Assembly: GCF_964204645.1 (NCBI RefSeq)
Contig: NC_134034.1
Location: forward strand, 10,039,414 to 10,103,413
From: Tubulanus polymorphus
Lineage: Eukaryota; Nemertea; Palaeonemertea; Tubulaniformes; Tubulanidae
Reading direction: 5' to 3'
DNA: 64,000 nt
Shown here: one piece after another, positions 22,332-34,210 of the stretch
How the letters are laid out: each line of letters starts with the position of its first letter
Numbering within the stretch: the first letter of the stretch is position 1
Made by a program: the position numbers and the translations under genes
Notes under the pieces: generated by a model
Database searches by the model: none
Seen by the model: only the letters and a program-made list of their open reading frames with translations
What the model was told of the DNA's origin: nothing

Positions 22332-25300
22332 ATGGAGGCGTCGAGCGGAGGGAGCCATATTCCGAAGATCATGGTTTTTCGGCCAACGATGGACGAATTT
22401 AAAGACTTCACTAAATACATCGGTTACATCGAGTCGTGCGGTGGACACAAAGCAGGTGTCTGTAAAGTAAGTTTTCTTTCAGGCGGGTTAAGATTAAGAC
22501 CGGTTTTAACTCGAACCCTCGGGCAAAGTCAGGTCTTGGATGTAAGAGCAGTTGTAAGACCATCTTAATTCTATTGGATAGAAACATCAGGCTAGATGCT
22601 GTCTAAGACCATGGCTAATTGATTCGTAGAATAGCAGTGTTAACTGGGTTTAGAATAAATAACAAGTCGAGTAGTATTTTAAAGATTAACTATTTAGGTA
22701 AACTATTCTATAGATAGTTAACTTAGGCCTATATAGGGCTAGTACTACTTGTCTCGTTATTCATGGCTTATCGAACAACTTAAGACCAGTTTAGGACCAT
22801 CTAAAGCCCATCTAACTTAAGACCAGTCTAAACTCATTTTGGTTCTATAACCAATCTAATATCTGTAAATCAGTCTTTAAGTTCATTTTGGTTCTTATAA
22901 CCGATCCAACAACTTAAGACCAGTCTTTAGATTGAAGTCAAGACCACTTTTAGACTTGTGAACAGTTTTAAATTAACCCCTGGGGTTAAATACATTTCCA
23001 AATTGCAATTAATTTCAACCTAAGATATAGAAATTTCAAGTCAGAAGTAACTTTGATTTTTGCAGGTGATCCCGCCGAAAGAATGGAAGCCTCGACGAGA
23101 GAGATACGATAAATTGGACATGATGATCCCGGCGCCGATCTCTCAGATGATTTCCGGAACGAAGGGTTTATATCAACAGTTCAATATACAGAAAAAACCG
23201 ATACACGTTCAAGACTTCGAACAGTTGGCGTATGATATCAAGTAAGTGAAGCATCCTCTCTCCTTCACATTAACGCCCTCTGGTGTTTAAATCTGATGAC
23301 ATCATGAGACTCTGTTACAGTACACAGTCCTAGTAGACACATCCTCCATCACAGGGATTTGAACCTGATGACATCGTGAGACTCTGTACATTACAGTACA
23401 AACCCCTGCCTTAGTGGACACATCCTCCCTCACAGGGATTTGAACTTGATGACATCATGAGACTGTGTACATCACAGTACAAACCCCTGTCCTAGTAGAC
23501 ACATCCTCCATCGCAGGGATTTGAACTTGATGACATCATGTGACTCTGTCACAGTACAAACCCCTGTCCTAGTAGACACATCCACCATCGCAGGGATTTG
23601 AACCTGATGACGTCATGAGACTCTGACACAATACAAACCCCTGCCTTAGTAGACACATCCTCCATCACAGGGATTTGAACTTGATGACATCATGAGACTC
23701 TGTCACAGTACAAACCTCTGTCCTAGTAGACACATCCTCCCTCACAGGGATTTGAACCTGATGACATCATGAGACTTGTCACATTCTTCTCAGACAGGGA
23801 TTTGAACTGAATCGCATCAGTTTAACAATTTTTCTCCTTAACTTAAATTTAAATTTAAATTTTTAAATTTAAAAACTGTTTAAACTTAAATTTTCGTATT
23901 TGTGAATTGTTAAAGGTATATGACGCCGTATCACGACGATCAGGAGGAACTGGAGCGCAATTACTGGAAGAATATCACGTATAACTCACCGATTTACGGT
24001 GCCGATTTATCCGGGTCACTTTACGATACCGATCAAAATATATGGAATATTAATAAACTAGGTATGTACTGCGGCAAGTGAGGATCCACCAGGTGTTCCT
24101 AGTATGACTGCGAAAGGTGTTAGAAACTCCTTTAATTGAGCAAAATGTCAGAAACTCCTTTGAAACATCAATTTTTAGATGCTTTGAACATGAATGGCTT
24201 CATTAGACTTATTCAGTTTATTTTGAAGCAGGAATTTTTTGTCACCTTATTGAGCGGTTATCAAGTTAAGTGTCGTGTCAAGGAAGAATATTTGCTTATT
24301 AATCCACAAAATCGAGAGTTTACCGAGATCAGCAGGACTGATTAAGGAGGAGTCTGCTGTGATCAGGATATAAAAGTGATGCAAACGCTTCCTCGAAAAC
24401 TGAAATTATCTCCTTTAAAACTCCTTGAAATGAAAACTCTTCATAACCAGGAATGACTGATCTGTAGGGGACCCTGTAATGATTGATCTGTAGGGACCCT
24501 GTATATCCAGGAATGACTGATCTGTTGGGACCCTGTATATCCAGGAATGACTGATCTGTTGGGACCCTGTATATCCAGGAATGACTGATCTGTTGGGACC
24601 CTGTATATCCAGGAATGACCGATCTGTAGGGACCCTGTATATCCAGGAATGGCTGATCTGTTGGGACCCTGTATATCCAGGAATGACTGATCTGTAGGGA
24701 CCCTGTATATCCAGGAATGACTGATCTGTAGGGACCCTGTATATCCAGGAATGACTGCTCTGTAGGGACCCTGTATATCCAAGAATGACTGATCTGTATA
24801 GACCTTCGCTGGGGGTAACTTGAAATTCGATGATTTTCACAAAAACTAAAAACAGTAAAACTGGGTCCAGAACTGAGGAAACAGTTCCGAATTCACGAGT
24901 TGATGATTGTTATTAATTGTTTTAGGTACGATACTGGATTTGGTTCAGGATAATTACGGAGTTAAAATCGAAGGTGTCAACACGGCGTATTTATATTTCG
25001 GAATGTGGAAGGCGACGTTCCCGTGGCACACCGAGGACATGGACCTATACAGCATCAACTATCTGCATTTCGGCGCGCCGAAATCGTGGTACGCGATCCC
25101 GCCTGAACACGGAAAACGCTTTGAACGTTTAGCCGCAGGTAAATGATAATGATAATGATGATAATTATAATGATTTACTGCAGTACTGGGTCCAGTTTCA
25201 CGAATAAGTTTGAGCCTAAAACGGTTAAGTTTGAATTGTTGTCCTCATTGAAAACGTGAAGTAACTAATAGCGATTACACCAAAAATTTGAGTTTAACTT

Positions 25301-28300
25301 TTTTGTGAAACTGGGCCCTGTTCAAATCAGATATCGTAATGCATCCTCTAACTCTAAGATATGGCTACTCGCAGTCTACTGTACCATTTACAACTCTGAT
25401 ATCACTTAGAATCTGACGAATGATTTGAAAATATTTGCACTGTGATTTTATCAATTAGAAAATCTATTCATCGAAACGTTATTACGAATTAATGTAAATT
25501 TCAATTTTGTGTGTAGGATTTTTTCCGACGAGCGCGAAGACTTGCAGCGCTTTTTTGCGGCACAAAATGTCGATCATCTCGCCGAGTATACTGAAACAAT
25601 ACTCGATACCGTTTAACAAGGTTAGTTACGACGTAAGCCACTAGGGGTAGGTGGAGTGGCGATTTAAAAAAGCGAATTCTTTCATTGTAATACGAGCCTC
25701 GAAACACTTGTCCGATCGACCGGGTCAAGTTTATTCTTATAAGGACAAGTAGGCTATGATTATCACTCGTCCACCGGGTTTGTGTAGCTTTTTCCCAATC
25801 GATACTACGAATGATTGTGCCGCCAATCGGACTGCCCTTGTAGGGCTAGAGAAATTTCAGATATGCTTGACCCCCAGGCAAGACGGTGTCTTTCATTCCT
25901 TAGATCGGACCCCGTAATAGAGTATGGATTCAAAATCTTGAGAAAAAATGTGGCCCTTGAATTTACGAATCTATATTTTCTTTTGTAGATTACGCAATAT
26001 GAAAATGAATTCATGATAACATTTCCGTTTGGTTATCATTCCGGTTACAATCACGGTTTCAATTGTGCAGAATCGACGAACTTCGCGACGCTTCGCTGGA
26101 TCGAGTACGGAAAACGATGTACTATGGTACGTATTATGTATAATACTCTTTAGTCGACTACACCTTCCCAGCAGTCCCAACACGCTACCGAGTTCCCTGA
26201 TTCTCAACCTGGTGAAATATTTACAGCAGTCCCAACGCTACCGAGTTCCCTGATTCTCAACTCGGTGAAATATTTACAGCAGTCTCAACACGCTACCGAG
26301 TTCCCTGATTCTCAACTCTGAAATATTTACAGCAGTCCCAACACGCTACCGAGTTCCCTGATTCTCAACTCGGTAAAATATTTACAGCAGTCCCAACACG
26401 CTACCGAGTTCCCTGATTCTCAACTCGGTGATATATTTACAGCAGTCCCAATGCTACAGAGTTCCCTGATTCTCAACTCGGTGAAATATTTACAGCAGTC
26501 CCAACACGCTACCGAGTTCCCTGATTCTCAACCCGGTGAAATATTTACAGCAGTCCCAACACGCTACCGAGTTCCCTGATTCTCAACCCGGTGAAATATT
26601 TACAGCAGTCCCGACACGCTACCGAGTTCCCTGATTCTCAACTCGGTGAAATATTTACAGCAGTCCCGACACGCTACCGAGTTCCCTGATTCTCAACTCG
26701 GTGAAATATTTACAGCAGTCTCAACACGCTACCGAGTTCCCTGATTCTCAACTCTGTGAAATATTCACAGTCTAGAATTAGGTGGATTCGTACCAGAATT
26801 CTATGTTTTGTTACCTAAATTCAAAAACGTGATTTGATTTCGTCGAATTTTCAGTGTAAATGTAAGAAAGACCATGTGAATATCAGTATGGATAGTTTCG
26901 TGAAGAAGTTTCAGCCAGATTTGTACGACAGCTGGAAATCCGGCAAAGACGTGCGCCCACATCCCGAGGACGACCAATCAAAACTTTACAAGAAGAATCT
27001 CGTCGCCGCTGCTGCGGCTGCTGCTGCTGCTGCAGCCATTCCTGAACACACAGCTACCACCAGGTATGACAAATAATCGCCTGCCTTAACCCATTCAGTG
27101 CTGACTTATTGATACCTTAAAGTGCTGGGGATAATTTGAATATTTTGAAAAATTCCACCCTAGTGTTTTGAATAAAGGGAATACCACTGTAGTGGGTCTA
27201 CACCGCAGTGCGGTGTATTGTTAGTTACTAATATTTCACTATGTTTGACTGGTGCTGCCATTTTTCAAGAGAGATAATTAGTAATTACCAATTACATCAA
27301 TACACCGCAGTGCGGTGTACTAATAAAATCCATCACTGATTCATACACCGCACTGAAAGGGTTAAATCATTGTGGTGGTCGTTTACCCGGTATGGACCCT
27401 ATCACAACTCCTTGAAAATATATATACTCCAGGAAACAGTGAAAGCAAGTCAAATAAAAGTTGTCCACGAACTTTTTTAACCCAACCAAAAACTGAAAAC
27501 ATTTCTGGGAGAAAATAGAAATTTTGTCTATTTCGATGAATTTTATTAACTCGTATTTTCTCGTGCAGTTCGACCGCCGAAATAAAATACGAACAAACGT
27601 CGTCGTCGTCCGCCGGGAACGACAATAAAACGGGTGGACTGAAGTTGAAGATTAAAATGGACAGTTTGAAAGCCGAAGTCGTCGAATCAACCGTCGATGA
27701 ATTCTCGATGACGAACAACGCGAAGAAGAAAAAGAGAAAATCCGAAATGAAAAAGCCGAGCGGTAAGTGAGCCCTTATTACAAGTATATTTCACTGAGAT
27801 CTGTTGTTACTTTGGAAATAGAGGATTCCACTTGCGGCGTGTACCTGCGCACCCGGTCTAGTGTGGAAGGGGTTCCTACCGTGCTGTGACTGTAGCAATG
27901 CCATCAGGTTCGAATCCCCGCCGATGCAGGATGGTCTTTCTTGACGTGGTGTCCGCAGTTCGGGGAAATAGGGAAAAACTCTAGAATTTTTGAATATTTG
28001 GGAATTTCGAGAAAATTTCTTCTAATCGGGGAAATATTTGGGAAATTCATTTACATTTCATGTATTGCATTTTGCGGAGGGCAACTTTCTTCGGCAATTT
28101 CCCTTGAGAATCATCTTTATCAACCAGTCACCACTAAAATATTGACTGTAGTTGTATGTCCAATGATGGTATCTGTTTATTTTTACGAAGGCCCCCATTT
28201 TCCATTTGGGAAAATTGAAAGATCGCCTATGAAATACTTGGGAAAAACTTGGTAATTGTGGGAACCATGTCTTCGATTGTCAAATCGATTATAACTATGA

Positions 28301-31300
28301 AAACTATCGAATTCGAATTGTTCTCTTACGTATTAATTTATTTCTAGGGAGCCTGTCTGCCGAAGAGGAGTCGATAGCGATCGACGTTTTAACGATCTCG
28401 CATGAAACCAAAACGGCAAGCAACCAATTAAAACGATTCCCGATTCACATACCTCGCTCGGACGAGGAATCGACGACCGGCTGCACCTGTCCGCGGATAC
28501 CGGCGGCGAAGAAAAAGAGCAAGGGCAAAGTCATCGCGGCGGCGGCAGACGGCGAGGAAACGACGACGTGCGATTATTGTCGAACAGTAAACGTCGGACG
28601 GAGCAAATCTACGGCGACGAAACGTAAATCGACCGATTCTATCAGCGCCGGAGGCGGTAATGATGATTCAAAGGTTTCGTCGAGTCCGAAAAAATCAAAA
28701 CTCGTGCCGTCAGACGCGGAGAAGAAATTGAAAAAAACGGTTTCGACTGCTTCCGCGTCGTCGCCGGGAAAAAAGAAGTCGTCGGAAAATTCCGATTCGA
28801 GTCGAGACACAAAATCGTCGTCGTTATTGAAACTCGAAACGACGAATAAAAAAACGCGGAAATTAGACGATGACGTTAAAGTTCAAACGGCAGCCGTACG
28901 AACGGACTCGAAATCGGAATCCGATTTTAAGAGCGACGTGGATTTAGCGGCTCAGTACGCGACGATGTCGGCGTGGAAGAAGAACGCTCACGAGGTTACC
29001 GTGCCAACGAACTTCACGTTCGACGCCGCGCGAGTCTACGCCGGTTTAGATACGCGCGACGACCTCGACGCGATCCGCTGCGGGTACGGCGAAGTCGACG
29101 CCGCGCCGCCGACCGGTCGCGCCGTCAAGTACGAATGCTTCTACTGCGGCATCCACGTGACGCCGATGCGCGCGTTGATCACGCAGCACGTCAAGCGCCA
29201 CCTATACGGCTGCGCGAGCAAGTGTCGAGTGTGCGGTTTGGCGTTCAAGAGCGATTACATCCTGGCGATGCATGTCGAGGTGGCGCATCGTATCGGCGCC
29301 GCGTCGAAACACTCGTGCGTACGGTGCCACGCCAAGTTCCGAGACGCCGCTGAACATTACAAACACCTGAAATGGTGCGCGCCGGACATCGTCGACAAAT
29401 CGATCGCGGCCATCTTGGATACGTTGTACGCGAAGTGTCGTTCTTCTTCAGCGGCGGAGATCGAACATTTTACTCGAGCGCCAAATGCCAAGTCGACGTT
29501 GCGGTGTAAATATTGCGCCGTGACGAAGATGTCGCCGAAAACGATGGCGGCGCACGTCGACAAGTCTCACCGTGCGGACGGCGCGATCGCGTGTCGGATA
29601 TGTGGCGTTTATTTCTCGTCGTTCGACGCCGTCGAGCGCCACGTGTTCGCCGAGCATTACGCGCGGGGCGCCGCGTGCCCGTATTGCGATCGCGACGCCG
29701 GCTTGGACTCGGCGGCGGCGTTCGCGCGGCACACGCGCGTCGGCTGCTGGCGTAAACCGATTCTGGCGCGTTTATCGCAGTGCAACGTCGCGGCCGATTT
29801 TGCGGACGGCGTCGGTTTGCGCGAGGTCGCGTTGACCGATTTATACGCCGAGTTGAAACTGTCGAAGTTGATCGAGCCGAACTCGGGCTCGAGTGGATAC
29901 CTGCTCAGCGGGCGTCTGTATAAATGCCTTTATTGCGCATATCGCGTCGTGTGCAAGGAGAACATCAAGCAGCACTTGACGGTGCACACGTCGGGCCGCG
30001 CGCACGCTTGCCGCGTCTGCGGCAAACACGCGTGGACGGACGCAGATTTGAAGAAGCATATTCTCGGCGCGCACTACGGCTTCGACGTCAGCATCAAACG
30101 GTGTCGTCTGTGCAACACGGGTTTTCACGACGCGTATTCGCTGCAGCAGCATCTGAAGGCGAAGACATCGCGCGATCGCGCGTCGGATTCGCGATGCGCA
30201 TTTTTCACGGCGTTCGGCGGGGAGTTCTATTGCCGCGCGTGCAAAACGAACGAGGACATACAGACGTATCACGCGCACGAGTGCGACGCGTCGTCGGACG
30301 CCGGCGACGAACGCTTCGTCTACCGCTGCCCGAACTGTTACGCCAGCTACCGCAACGTGGCGAGCCTCGTCGGGCACTTGCGACGCGAGCGCTGTCGTCG
30401 CAAGTCGACAGCGGCGGCGCGCGTGCGTTTAAATGAGGCGTCGGCGCGATGGAAACTGAAGTGCATCGCGTGCAAGCAGATATTCGTGCGTCTGGCCGAC
30501 TTTCTGAAACATGGGCACGCGCGCGCGCTCCGTGACAACGGACTCGAGGCGTTGGCGTCGACGCCGCCTGACGGCAAGGAATCGCCGGTCGTGTCGATCA
30601 TGCGCGCTGTGCGCTGCGACGTGTGCGCACGTTCGTTCCAGTCGAAGTACCAGCTAGGCGTGCACGTCGCGTATAGGCACAGGGCAACCGCGCACACGGC
30701 CGCAGCCGCGTTTAAATGCGATCACTGCGGGAACTTGTTTGCGCGCGAACACCTACTGAAAATGCACGCCTCGTTGCGCCATAGCGGTACCGCGACTATA
30801 CGCCACCGGCGCCATCGATGCCGCGTTTGTTACAAGGATTTCGCGTCGCGCGGTCAACTCGTCTCGCATGAGAATCTCAACTCGCTCTGTGGGCAGTTCG
30901 TCTGCGGCAAGTGCTACAAGGTGTTCGCGGCTAAACGCGCGCTCGAGCGCCACCTGTTGACCGCACACAAAATGACGGCGCACCGTTGCGCTGCGTGTCG
31001 CAAGGCGTTCACGTCGACGAAGATATTCATGCGCCATCAGAGATTGTGCGACAAGTCGACGAGAACGGCGGCGGGCAAGAAGGTCGCGGCGCCGCCGACG
31101 GCCGAAGTCAAGGTCGAATCGGAAATCGGAACGATCATCAAAGTCGAACCCGGAAAATCGTCGTCGTCGGACGAATCGGGAAAACCGTTCGTTTGCGACG
31201 TCTGTTCGAAGTCGTTCGCGAAAAAGTATTACCTGAAGCGACATCGGATTCGAGTGCACGACGTATCGTCATCGGACGCCATGACAACCGCGGCGAACTC

Positions 31301-31397
31301 GTCACCGGTCGAGTGTCGCGTCTGCCGCAAAACGTACAAAGGATCGAAGAACCTGGCGAAACACCAGCGGAAACATCACCCGGAATCGGTGTCCTAA
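22332..31397 (+). CDS. KDM4-type histone demethylase fused to ~19 C2H2 zinc fingers
   Basis: Nine exons: 22332-22466, 23066-23241, 23916-24061, 24926-25138, 25517-25620, 25989-26126, 26855-27063, 27569-27762 and 28348-31397. Every junction keeps frame; 1454 residues. JmjN at about 12-55 ([14 protein letters not shown]). JmjC at about 140-305 with Fe(II) ligands H187 and E189 (WHTED) and H275 ([11 protein letters not shown]). The Cys3-His zinc site is C233, H239, C305 and C307. These match KDM4A H188/E190/H276 and C234/H240/C306/C308 one place off, so H3K9/H3K36 demethylation is expected. A poly-Ala run (27007-27036) and a Lys/Ser-rich linker follow. The last exon encodes about 19 C2H2 or C2HC fingers (about residues 700-1450) and no PHD or Tudor domain. 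There is no in-frame ATG between 28348 and 28965, so the fingers read from the upstream exon (phase 1). I infer sequence-guided demethylation in the nucleus. Confidence 0.9.
23270..23790 (+). repeat. ~75-bp minisatellite, about seven copies
   Basis: Unit 'cacagggatttgaacctgatgacatcatgagactctg...cacagtacaaacccctg.cctagtagacacatcct' in KDM4 intron 2. The word 'gggatttgaacctgatg' is close to a reversed tRNA B box, so the unit may have been amplified from a SINE head. Confidence 0.85.
24440..24800 (+). repeat. ~39-bp minisatellite, about nine copies
   Basis: Unit 'aggaatgactgatctgtagggaccctgtatatcc' in KDM4 intron 3. Copies differ by single bases, mainly 'ctgtaggg' against 'ctgttggg'. On the minus strand it gives spurious long open frames. 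Confidence 0.9.
25705..25915. mobile_element. Dispersed ~210-bp element, copy 1
   Basis: From 'gatcgaccgggtcaag' to 'cattccttagatcggaccccg', in KDM4 intron 5. A second, closely similar copy lies at about 61470-61710. The shared internal words include 'atcactcgtccaccg' and 'aagacggtgt'. No coding content. The class is not clear. Confidence 0.65.
26165..26770 (+). repeat. ~54-bp minisatellite, 11-12 copies
   Basis: Unit 'ctaccgagttccctgattctcaactcggtgaaatatttacagcagtcccaacacg' in KDM4 intron 6. The reverse-complement unit occurs twice at 5033-5158. Each unit carries a small inverted word, 'aactcgg' against 'ccgagtt'. Confidence 0.9.
27086..27365. mobile_element. TTAA-flanked MITE (piggyBac-like), copy in KDM4 intron 7
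   Basis: Bounded by 'ttaacccattcagtgctgac' and 'gcactgaaagggttaa', about 280 bp, non-coding. Inside are two copies of the palindromic word 'acaccgcagtgcggtgta'. Further copies lie at 46656-46944, 47808-48075, 48076-48319 and 59254-59549, with fragments at 31529-31560 and 34805-34832. TTAA target sites and a CCCTTT start are typical of piggyBac-type non-autonomous elements. Confidence 0.8.
27845..27935 (+). repeat. tRNA-derived SINE-like head
   Basis: An A-box-like word 'ggtctagtgtgg' (about 27856) and a B-box word 'ggttcgaatcc' (about 27909) stand about 52 bases apart, the spacing of a tRNA-type RNA polymerase III promoter. A full cloverleaf cannot be drawn, so this is not called a tRNA gene. 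In KDM4 intron 8. Confidence 0.55.
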
Positions 31398-33294
31398 TAG
31401 CGGCCGCCGTTAACCCTTAACCTCTGCGGCTTATCGACGTTAGCAGACTGTTTTCAGAATTTTTCAGTCGAGTTCGAAGAATTAACGAATATATTGAAAG
31501 CGACTGTTTGGACCCTCGGTCTGTTACAACCCCTTTCAGTGCTGACTAATAAACTAGGTCCCGAGTGTTTAATTGTATTTTCAGTATTTATCGCGATGGA
31601 ACGTATATCCCCTCGGTTCTAGTAGCGTTTATACGTTAAGCGTTTGAGTGGTAGCTACCGATATACGGAATATTTATTGCTTTGAAATTTGTTTTTTTCG
31701 TTCGTATATATATATAAATGATGTTTTACACGCGTGAGTTGTTTTATTTTAGATTTCTGAAAAATCATGTAGAGAGCGGGTTATTTTTTTGTAGCTAGAC
31801 AGAACGATGATTATGGGAAGCGATTTGACCGGGCTTCGATAAAGGCGCGGGTTAGATTCAGAAAAATCCGGAAAAATGGATGTCAATGAAAACTATAAAG
31901 AAATGCACAAAAAAATCTGTGAAAAATCATGAAAGTTTGTCTAAATATTTTGATCACCTTTTCATGCCATGTGCTGTGCGTAACTCGGACTTAATGCGTG
32001 AGCTGGGTTAATAAAAAGAGATTTTATTCTAATCTGTTCGCATAGGTGGCCCCAGGAATTTTCATAGGGGGTTCGAATAAGCGTCAATCCAGTATCCATG
32101 CACAATGTCGGATGTTCGGTGGGCCTCCCCAAAAAAACTTTTTAAAAATTGGAGGCTTTAGAGACGTTTTCCAGGCTCTAAATGAATCATTTAGTTAAAA
32201 GACTGGTGAAATTGGCAAGAAAAATCTTGAACATTGAATACATATCAACTTGAGGAGTAAACTATCTCGAAAAGGGGTTGCGTCCGCTACCCCCGCACCC
32301 CCCCTGTGGGGACGCCTATGGTTCAGGTCGTGATCCTTGTGACCCTTAATGTTATTGTACTTCGACATGTTCGACACGAAAAAAGGTACGAGAAAATTGT
32401 AGAAAAATCCTGGTATTTCGTCGCGATTGAATGTAAACAAAAAGGCGATTGTCGGGATGTGAAAAAATGTGTTAAATTCCACATTTCGTCACTTAACTTG
32501 TCACTATTTTTCAAGTGTTAATTTGTATTTCTGATTCATTTATACGAAGCGCAAGTCATCATTTGGATAAGTCCTCTATATAGGGCCAACTACGGCGACT
32601 TACTTGCGAAAATGACCCCCCCCCCCCCACTAATAACCCCCCTCTCCTTTAACAACTATACCTCAGTCGATGACGTCAGTTCTTGCTGCTGCTGCTGCTG
32701 CTGCTGCTGTTTATTGAGCGCTCCTATCGTTTTCTGTGTATAATGCTATTATTTAATATATTTATATCGATATGCAACTGATCAGATATATGTACGTGCA
32801 GGGTTCTTATGGGTTTTGGAAATTTTTTCGTTATCGCTATGGAAATGTGGAAAATCAGAAAATGCTCTCAAAGTAGAATTTTCTTTTTGTTTTGAATTCA
32901 AGGCTATATACTTAGATGTCTCAAAGCCATAAACAATGCGAAAACACTTGGCCGATGATATTGATAATTGGCACATATTTACTTTGATTGGGCCTATATT
33001 ACCTGTTGTAGGTTGGTGATGTGTAACTCAGGGGTACCGGTATGGAAAATTTATAATCTCGGGTGTGGAAAAAATTATGGAAAACGAAATCGGAAAACCC
33101 ATAAGAACTTTGTCTGTAATGATAATTGTAAATATTGTTTCGCGAATGATGTAGAGTTATTTCTTTGTGTTTCATCACGAATTGCATTTTGCGGTTTTTC
33201 CACGCCTGTCACGCGGTTCCACAGTTATGAGTTATCAATCAGGGTCCAGGGGATTCTCTGTGTATCGTCACAATAATGACATAACGTTTCACAA

Positions 33295-33416
33295 ATGTCA
33301 GTGCAATTGCGTACTACTACTGTAATGCTTAATTTATATGAAAAAATGGCCGATTTTGCGTACAGGGAGGGGGTGAACAGTCAAAATTCATGCGTACGTA
33401 ATGAATGAATGAACCC
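33295..33416. mobile_element. MITE with 'cattcattt..acgtacgcat' ends, diverged copy
   Basis: Reverse-orientation copy of the elements at 55754-55914 and 59930-60087: contains 'cagtgcaattgcgta', 'aaaaaatggccgattttgcgtac' (read in parts) and 'tgcgtacgtaatgaatgaatgaaccc' (end). Shorter than the other two. Confidence 0.6.
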
Positions 33417-33759
33417 AGATTGTTTTTGCTCCGATTATGAAATTGTGTGTAAATTGAAAAGTCGTTAGTTGAAATATCTAATAATGTATACAAATACGTA
33501 GTGTGTGTGTATATTATAATAATCATCAGTTATTGATTAATGAGTTATTGATTAATTATTATTACTAATTATCATATTAAATGCATGATTCCTCAGCTCT
33601 ATACAGATATAGTCGTTTTCTCGATTCCTTCTCGGGCGCTGTTGATTCCTCATCGTAAATTGATCAAATTTTCAGATTTTAGACCGATTACAATACGCCG
33701 GAACCTCGTTTACAAACTAACAAACTTTGATATAACATCCCAAATAAGACAACTTGATT

Positions 33760-34210
33760 AATTTCATACTGGATATAACAAACTATCAGTTATAACGAAC
33801 AGATTTTCTGGTCTCCTGAAGTTCGTTGTATCGAGGTTCTGCCATATATAGAACTATCGGTTATAACAAACAGATTTTCTGGTCTCCTGAAGTTCGTTGT
33901 AACGAGGTTCCGCTGTATATAGAACTATCAGTTATAACGAACAGATTTTCTGGTCTCCAGAAGTTCGTTGTAACGAAGTTCCGCTGTGTATAGAACTATC
34001 AGTTATAACAGATTTTCTGATGCCCTGAAGTTCGTTGTAACAAGGGTCCGCTGTATATAGAACTATCGGTTATAACGAACAGATTTTCTGATGCCCTGAA
34101 GTTCGTTGTAACGAGGTTCTGCCATATATATAGAACTACCGGTTATAACGAACAGATTTTCTGGTGCCCTGAAGTTCATTGTACGAGGTCCCGCTGTATA
34201 AGGTATGCTC
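33760..34210 (+). repeat. ~72-bp minisatellite, about six copies
   Basis: Unit 'agaactatcagttataacgaacagattttctggtctcctgaagttcgttgtaacgaggttccgctgtat'. A single diverged unit recurs at 58050-58130. Confidence 0.85.

Noticed and set aside
23270-23790. CRISPR-like array of ~75-bp repeats
   Set aside because: Repeats are directly adjacent without unique spacers and lie in a eukaryotic intron; an ordinary minisatellite.
24415-24840. Minus-strand open frames of 141 and 113 residues with SFLDIQGP repeats
   Set aside because: Produced by the ~39-bp minisatellite in KDM4 intron 3.
27845-27935. A tRNA gene
   Set aside because: A- and B-box words are present but no full cloverleaf can be drawn; better read as a SINE head.
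28704-31397. Independent C2H2 zinc-finger gene starting at 28704 or 28965
   Set aside because: The frame is open back to a good acceptor at 28348 and matches the phase of the upstream KDM4 exon; no ATG in the first ~205 codons of the exon. RNA data could still change this.
28573-31420. Several 80-180-residue frames opposite or offset to the zinc-finger exon
   Set aside because: Arg/Ala-rich shadow frames caused by the GC-rich finger-coding sequence.
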